This document shows positions 60,665 to 64,000 of a DNA stretch of 64,000 nucleotides, piece by piece (the stretch's first letter is position 1; each line of letters begins with the position of its first letter). The stretch covers positions 62,001-126,000 of the forward strand of contig NZ_NIXO01000002.1 in NCBI RefSeq assembly GCF_002204795.1. The letters are read 5' to 3'. The translations under genes and the position numbers were made by a program. The notes under the pieces are model-generated. The model searched no databases, was not told the DNA's origin, and saw nothing but the letters and a program-made list of their open reading frames with translations. The stretch comes from Pseudomonas sp. K2I15 (GTDB lineage Bacteria > Pseudomonadota > Gammaproteobacteria > Pseudomonadales > Pseudomonadaceae).

Positions 60665-62224
60665 ATGATCAGTGCCGCTTTAGATACTCAGGGAGAGCGT
60701 TTTAGTCAGCCGGTTGGCGGGCCGACCTCATTGGCCGACCTTCCCAACACGCTGCGGCCGGTCCCAAGTCAAAATCCCAATCGCAAGAAAGTGCTGTTTG
60801 TTACCTCGGAACTGGCTGACCTGGTGAAAACCGGCGGCCTGGGTGACGTGTCCGCCGCCCTGCCCCGCGCCATGGCGCACCTGCACGATGTGCGCGTGCT
60901 GATCCCCGGCTACCCGCAGGTGCTGGACAGCGACAACCCCATTCATATCATCGGTGAGCTGGGTGGCCACGCCGCGTTGCCACCGTGCAAGATCGGGCGC
61001 ATGGACCTAAAGGACGGCCTGGTCATCTACGTGCTGATCTGCCCCGAGCTCTACGAGCGCGAAGGCACGCCCTACGGCGCCAACAACGGCCGTGACTGGC
61101 CCGACAACCATATTCGCTTCGCCCGCCTGGGCCTGGCCGCCGCCGATATTGCCGCCAACCTGGCGCAAATCCACTGGTGCCCGGACCTGGTGCACGCCCA
61201 TGACTGGCCCGCCGGCCTGGCCCCTGCCTATATGCACTGGCGTGGGTCACGCACCCCGACACTGTTCACCATTCATAACCTGGCCTACCAGGGCGTGGTC
61301 AGCCTGGCCTCGTGCCCGGAACTGGGGATTCCCGAACACGCCTTGCAACAAGAAGGCATGGAGTTCTACGGCAAGCTGTCATTCCTGAAGGCCGGTATGG
61401 CGTATTCCAGCCATATCACCACGGTCAGCGCGACCTACGCCCAGGAAATCACCACCCCCGAATTCGGCTGCGGTCTGGATGGCTTTCTCGCCAGCAAGAC
61501 CCAGCAAGGCCTGCTCAGCGGCATTCCCAACGGCATTGATGAAAGCTGGGAAGCGTCCACCGACCCACACCTGACTCACCCCTTCAACATCGGTGACTGG
61601 GAAGGCAAAGCACTGAACGCCACCCATGTACGCAACCTGTTCGGCCTGGAAGATTCCACCGGCCCGCTGTTCGCTGTGGTGTCGCGCCTGGTCTATCAAA
61701 AAGGCCTCGACCTGACTGAAGCGGTCGCAAGCTTTATTGTCGAAAATGGCGGCCAAATCGCGATTATCGGTCGCGGCGAGCCAGAAGAAGAGCAAGCCAT
61801 GCGCACCCTGGCCCTGCGTTTTCCCGGCCAGATCGGCGTACGCATCGGCTTCAACGAGACCGATGCCCGACGCATGTTCGCCGGCAGCGACTTCCTGCTG
61901 ATGCCATCCCGTTACGAACCCTGCGGCCTGAGCCAGATGTACGCCCAGCGCTTCGGTTCGTTGCCGGTAGCCCGCAACACCGGCGGCCTGGCTGACACCA
62001 TCGAAAATGGCGTCACCGGCTTCCTGTTCAACGAATCCACCGTCGAAAGCTACGAAGCGGCCCTGAGCCGTGCGTTCAAGGTCTTCGCCTTCCCAGGCTT
62101 GCTCAACGCCATGCGTTGCCGGGCTATGGCCGCACCGTTCAACTGGTGCCAGGCAGTGGAACCCTACGCCGAACTTTATGAGCAACTGGTGGCGAAAGCG
62201 CTGGGAAGATCGGGGAAACAGTAA
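60665..62224 (+). CDS. glgA: Glycogen synthase
   Basis: 519-residue GT5 enzyme. It transfers glucose from ADP-glucose to glycogen in the cytoplasm. The N-terminal ADP-glucose motif K55TGGLGD is preceded by a roughly 40-residue extension compared with E. coli GlgA. Later blocks are HAHDWPAGLAPAYM, FTIHNLAYQG, GIPNGIDESWEAS, LVYQKGLDL and MPSRYEPCGLSQMYAQRFGS with the catalytic Glu. GGGAG lies 6 nt before ATG 60665. It opens the glgA-treZ-malQ cluster. Confidence 0.94.
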   Translation: MISAALDTQGERFSQPVGGPTSLADLPNTLRPVPSQNPNRKKVLFVTSELADLVKTGGLGDVSAALPRAMAHLHDVRVLIPGYPQVLDSDNPIHIIGELGGHAALPPCKIGRMDLKDGLVIYVLICPELYEREGTPYGANNGRDWPDNHIRFARLGLAAADIAANLAQIHWCPDLVHAHDWPAGLAPAYMHWRGSRTPTLFTIHNLAYQGVVSLASCPELGIPEHALQQEGMEFYGKLSFLKAGMAYSSHITTVSATYAQEITTPEFGCGLDGFLASKTQQGLLSGIPNGIDESWEASTDPHLTHPFNIGDWEGKALNATHVRNLFGLEDSTGPLFAVVSRLVYQKGLDLTEAVASFIVENGGQIAIIGRGEPEEEQAMRTLALRFPGQIGVRIGFNETDARRMFAGSDFLLMPSRYEPCGLSQMYAQRFGSLPVARNTGGLADTIENGVTGFLFNESTVESYEAALSRAFKVFAFPGLLNAMRCRAMAAPFNWCQAVEPYAELYEQLVAKALGRSGKQ

Positions 62225-62241
62225 AAAAGAGGTCTTCATAG

Positions 62242-63993
62242 ATGCCGTCAAGGACTCTGGAAACCTGGCCCCACGGCGCGATCATGCTGGATGCGGAACA
62301 CACCCGTTTCGCCTTGTGGGCGCCAGACGCGTTTTATGTCAGCGTTGAATTTGAAGAAGGTAAATCGGTAGCGATGCTGCCCCAGGCCGATGGCTGGTTT
62401 GTGGTGCAGTTGCAATGCCCACCGGGCACACGCTACCGCTACAACATCGACGGTGAACAGGACGTTCCCGACCCGGCTTCCCGGGCACAGGCCACGGACG
62501 TTCACGGCTTCAGCGTGGTGGTCGACCCCTTGGCCTATCAGTGGCGCCACAGCCACTGGCAAGGTCGGCCCTGGCACGAAGCCGTGATCTACGAGCTGCA
62601 TGTGGGCGTGCTGGGGGGCTACGCCGAGGTCGAGAAACAACTGCCGCGCCTCGCAGAGCTGGGGGTCACCGCCATTGAGCTGATGCCCATCGCGCAGTTC
62701 CCCGGCGAACGCAACTGGGGCTACGACGGTGTCCTGCCCTACGCGCCACAATCCTCCTATGGTTCGCCCGAACAGCTGAAACAGTTGATCGACAGTGCGC
62801 ACCACCATGGCCTCGCGGTGATCCTCGATGTGGTCTACAACCACTTCGGCCCCGACGGCAACTACCTCGGCACCTACGCCAAGGGCTTCTTTCGCGAAGA
62901 CGTGCATACGCCCTGGGGCGCCGGCATCGATTTTGATCGCCGGGAAGTCCGGGACTTCTTCATCGATAACGCGCTGATGTGGCTGCTGGAGTACCGCTTC
63001 GACGGCCTGCGCCTGGACGCCGTGCACGCGATCAACGACCCCGAGTTCCTTGAAGAGTTGGCCGCGCGCGTGCGCCAGCAAGTCGATGAAGGGCGCCATG
63101 TGTGGCTTGTGCTCGAAAACGAATTCAACCAGGCCAACCTGCTGGAGCGCGGTTTCGATGCGCAGTGGAACGACGACGGCCACAACGCCCTGCACGTGCT
63201 GCTCACCGGTGAAACCGACGCCTACTACACCGACTTCGCCGAAGACCCCACCGGCAAACTGGCCCGCTGCCTGAGCGAAGGGTTTATCTATCAGGGCCAC
63301 ACCACGCGCCATGGCCACTCACGCGGCGAGGCCAGCGGGCACCTGCCCCCCAGCGCCTTTGTGCTGTTCCTGCAGAACCACGACCAGATCGGCAATCGCG
63401 CCCTGGGTGAGCGCCTGCATCAACTGTGTTCGCCACAGGCCTTGAGCGCCGCGACCACCTTGCTGCTGATGTCGCCGATGATCCCCTTGATGTTCATGGG
63501 CGATGAAGTCAACGCCGAGGAGCCGTTCCTGTTCTTCACCGACCACCACGGCGAACTGGCCGAGGCGGTACGCGAAGGCCGGCGCAACGAATTTGCCGAC
63601 TTTGCCGCGTTCAGCGACCCCGAGCGCCGCGAGCGAATCCCCGACCCCAACTCCCTGCAAACCTTCCGCCGCTCGGCACCTACCCTCGCCGACTGCGGCG
63701 ACTCGCAGCTCTACCGCCAGCTACTGAGCCTGCGCCACCAACATATCGTGCCGCACCTGCCGGGCAGCGTGGCCCTGGGTGCGCACGTGCTGGCGGTGGG
63801 CGCAGTCACGGCGCGTTGGCGCCTGGGCAATGGCAGCCTGCTGCAGATCGACCTCAACCTGAGCGCCGATTCTCTGAACTACCCGGCCGCCGAGCACCTC
63901 CTATTTGTGACGCAGGCCAGTGGGGCCCAACAACTGGCCCCCTTCAGCGCCCGCGTCAGCCTGACCTATTCCCCTGTTGGAGAGCACCCTTGA
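62242..63993 (+). CDS. treZ: Maltooligosyltrehalose trehalohydrolase
   Basis: 583-residue GH13 enzyme releasing trehalose from maltooligosyl-trehalose made by TreY. It has an N-terminal carbohydrate-binding fold (FALWAPDAFYVSVEFEEG), then the barrel blocks VIYELHVGVLG, AVILDVVYNHFGPDGNYLG, FDGLRLDAVHAI (nucleophile Asp), LVLENEFNQ (acid Glu) and VLFLQNHDQIGNR (third Asp). Spaced 17 bp after glgA. It joins glycogen and trehalose metabolism, important for osmotic and desiccation tolerance in pseudomonads. Confidence 0.94.
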   Translation: MPSRTLETWPHGAIMLDAEHTRFALWAPDAFYVSVEFEEGKSVAMLPQADGWFVVQLQCPPGTRYRYNIDGEQDVPDPASRAQATDVHGFSVVVDPLAYQWRHSHWQGRPWHEAVIYELHVGVLGGYAEVEKQLPRLAELGVTAIELMPIAQFPGERNWGYDGVLPYAPQSSYGSPEQLKQLIDSAHHHGLAVILDVVYNHFGPDGNYLGTYAKGFFREDVHTPWGAGIDFDRREVRDFFIDNALMWLLEYRFDGLRLDAVHAINDPEFLEELAARVRQQVDEGRHVWLVLENEFNQANLLERGFDAQWNDDGHNALHVLLTGETDAYYTDFAEDPTGKLARCLSEGFIYQGHTTRHGHSRGEASGHLPPSAFVLFLQNHDQIGNRALGERLHQLCSPQALSAATTLLLMSPMIPLMFMGDEVNAEEPFLFFTDHHGELAEAVREGRRNEFADFAAFSDPERRERIPDPNSLQTFRRSAPTLADCGDSQLYRQLLSLRHQHIVPHLPGSVALGAHVLAVGAVTARWRLGNGSLLQIDLNLSADSLNYPAAEHLLFVTQASGAQQLAPFSARVSLTYSPVGEHP

Positions 63994-64000
63994 GCGACGC
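63990..64000 (+). CDS. malQ: Start of next gene, probably 4-alpha-glucanotransferase (partial)
   Basis: TTG at 63990 overlaps the treZ stop as TTGA and begins MSDA, with GGAG upstream (63979-63982). In pseudomonads malQ follows treZ in this cluster and starts in a similar way. Only 11 bases are inside the window, so the call rests on order and coupling. Confidence 0.45.

Overview
The window looks like chromosomal DNA of a plant- or soil-associated Pseudomonas of the fluorescens group. This rests on high-GC coding DNA, proteobacterial ribosome-binding sites, REP/REPIN-type repeats of the GTAGGAGC..GCTTGCTC class, a PvdQ-type acylase of pyoverdine producers, an acdS-acdR pair, and a ferulate operon in the order known from P. 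putida and P. fluorescens. Species identity is inference.

Layout. (1) 1-4949: 3' end of a Dpp/Opp-type peptide ABC transporter coupled by ATGA overlaps to two M20 metallopeptidases. (2) 5033-7363: a small unknown gene, a REPIN, then divergent acdS (ACC deaminase) and acdR. (3) 7651-10562: vanAB with vanR; a 20-bp palindrome overlaps the vanA -10 box. (4) 10658-15652: a chemoreceptor remnant, then a minus-strand set of amidase, MFS carrier, outer-membrane channel and AraC regulator. (5) 15778-23858: ferulate operon ech-vdh-fcs-thiolase-acyl-CoA dehydrogenase with divergent ferR. (6) 23880-32109: OprD porin, aromatic-acid MFS carrier, second outer-membrane channel, coniferyl alcohol dehydrogenase, aldehyde dehydrogenase, and a divergent V4R-type sigma-54 activator with a matching -24/-12 promoter. 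Together these form an almost continuous route: coniferyl alcohol -> coniferaldehyde -> ferulate -> feruloyl-CoA -> vanillin -> vanillate -> protocatechuate, with uptake functions and three dedicated regulators.

(7) 32108-44399 is an accessory patchwork: broken alginate-lyase and integrase remnants beside tRNA-Leu, two paralogous XRE regulators each followed by a tiny membrane-peptide frame, a LysE exporter, a GH6 cellulase, an acetyltransferase, a strongly folded leader in front of a DUF6124 gene carrying an in-frame amber codon, small secreted proteins, a phosphodiesterase, tRNA-Cys and pvdQ.

(8) 44414-49855: a nitrate/sulfonate/taurine-class ABC transporter translationally coupled to an acyl-CoA-dehydrogenase-fold enzyme, followed on the same strand by an AhpD-like protein, with a divergent AraC regulator. 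(9) 49846-54402: LysR, aldo/keto reductase, an oxidoreductase remnant, a second LysR and a glutathione transferase. (10) 54535-60237: a chemoreceptor behind a near-consensus FliA promoter, then small housekeeping-type genes. (11) 60555-64000: start of the glycogen/trehalose cluster glgA-treZ-(malQ).

The strongest leads for undescribed biology are the folded leader at 37615-37756 with its amber-interrupted DUF6124 gene, the repeated XRE plus mini-membrane-peptide arrangement at 32.8-34.8 kb, and the amidase gene set embedded between the vanillate and ferulate genes. All functions are read from sequence features and remembered family features; no database search was run.
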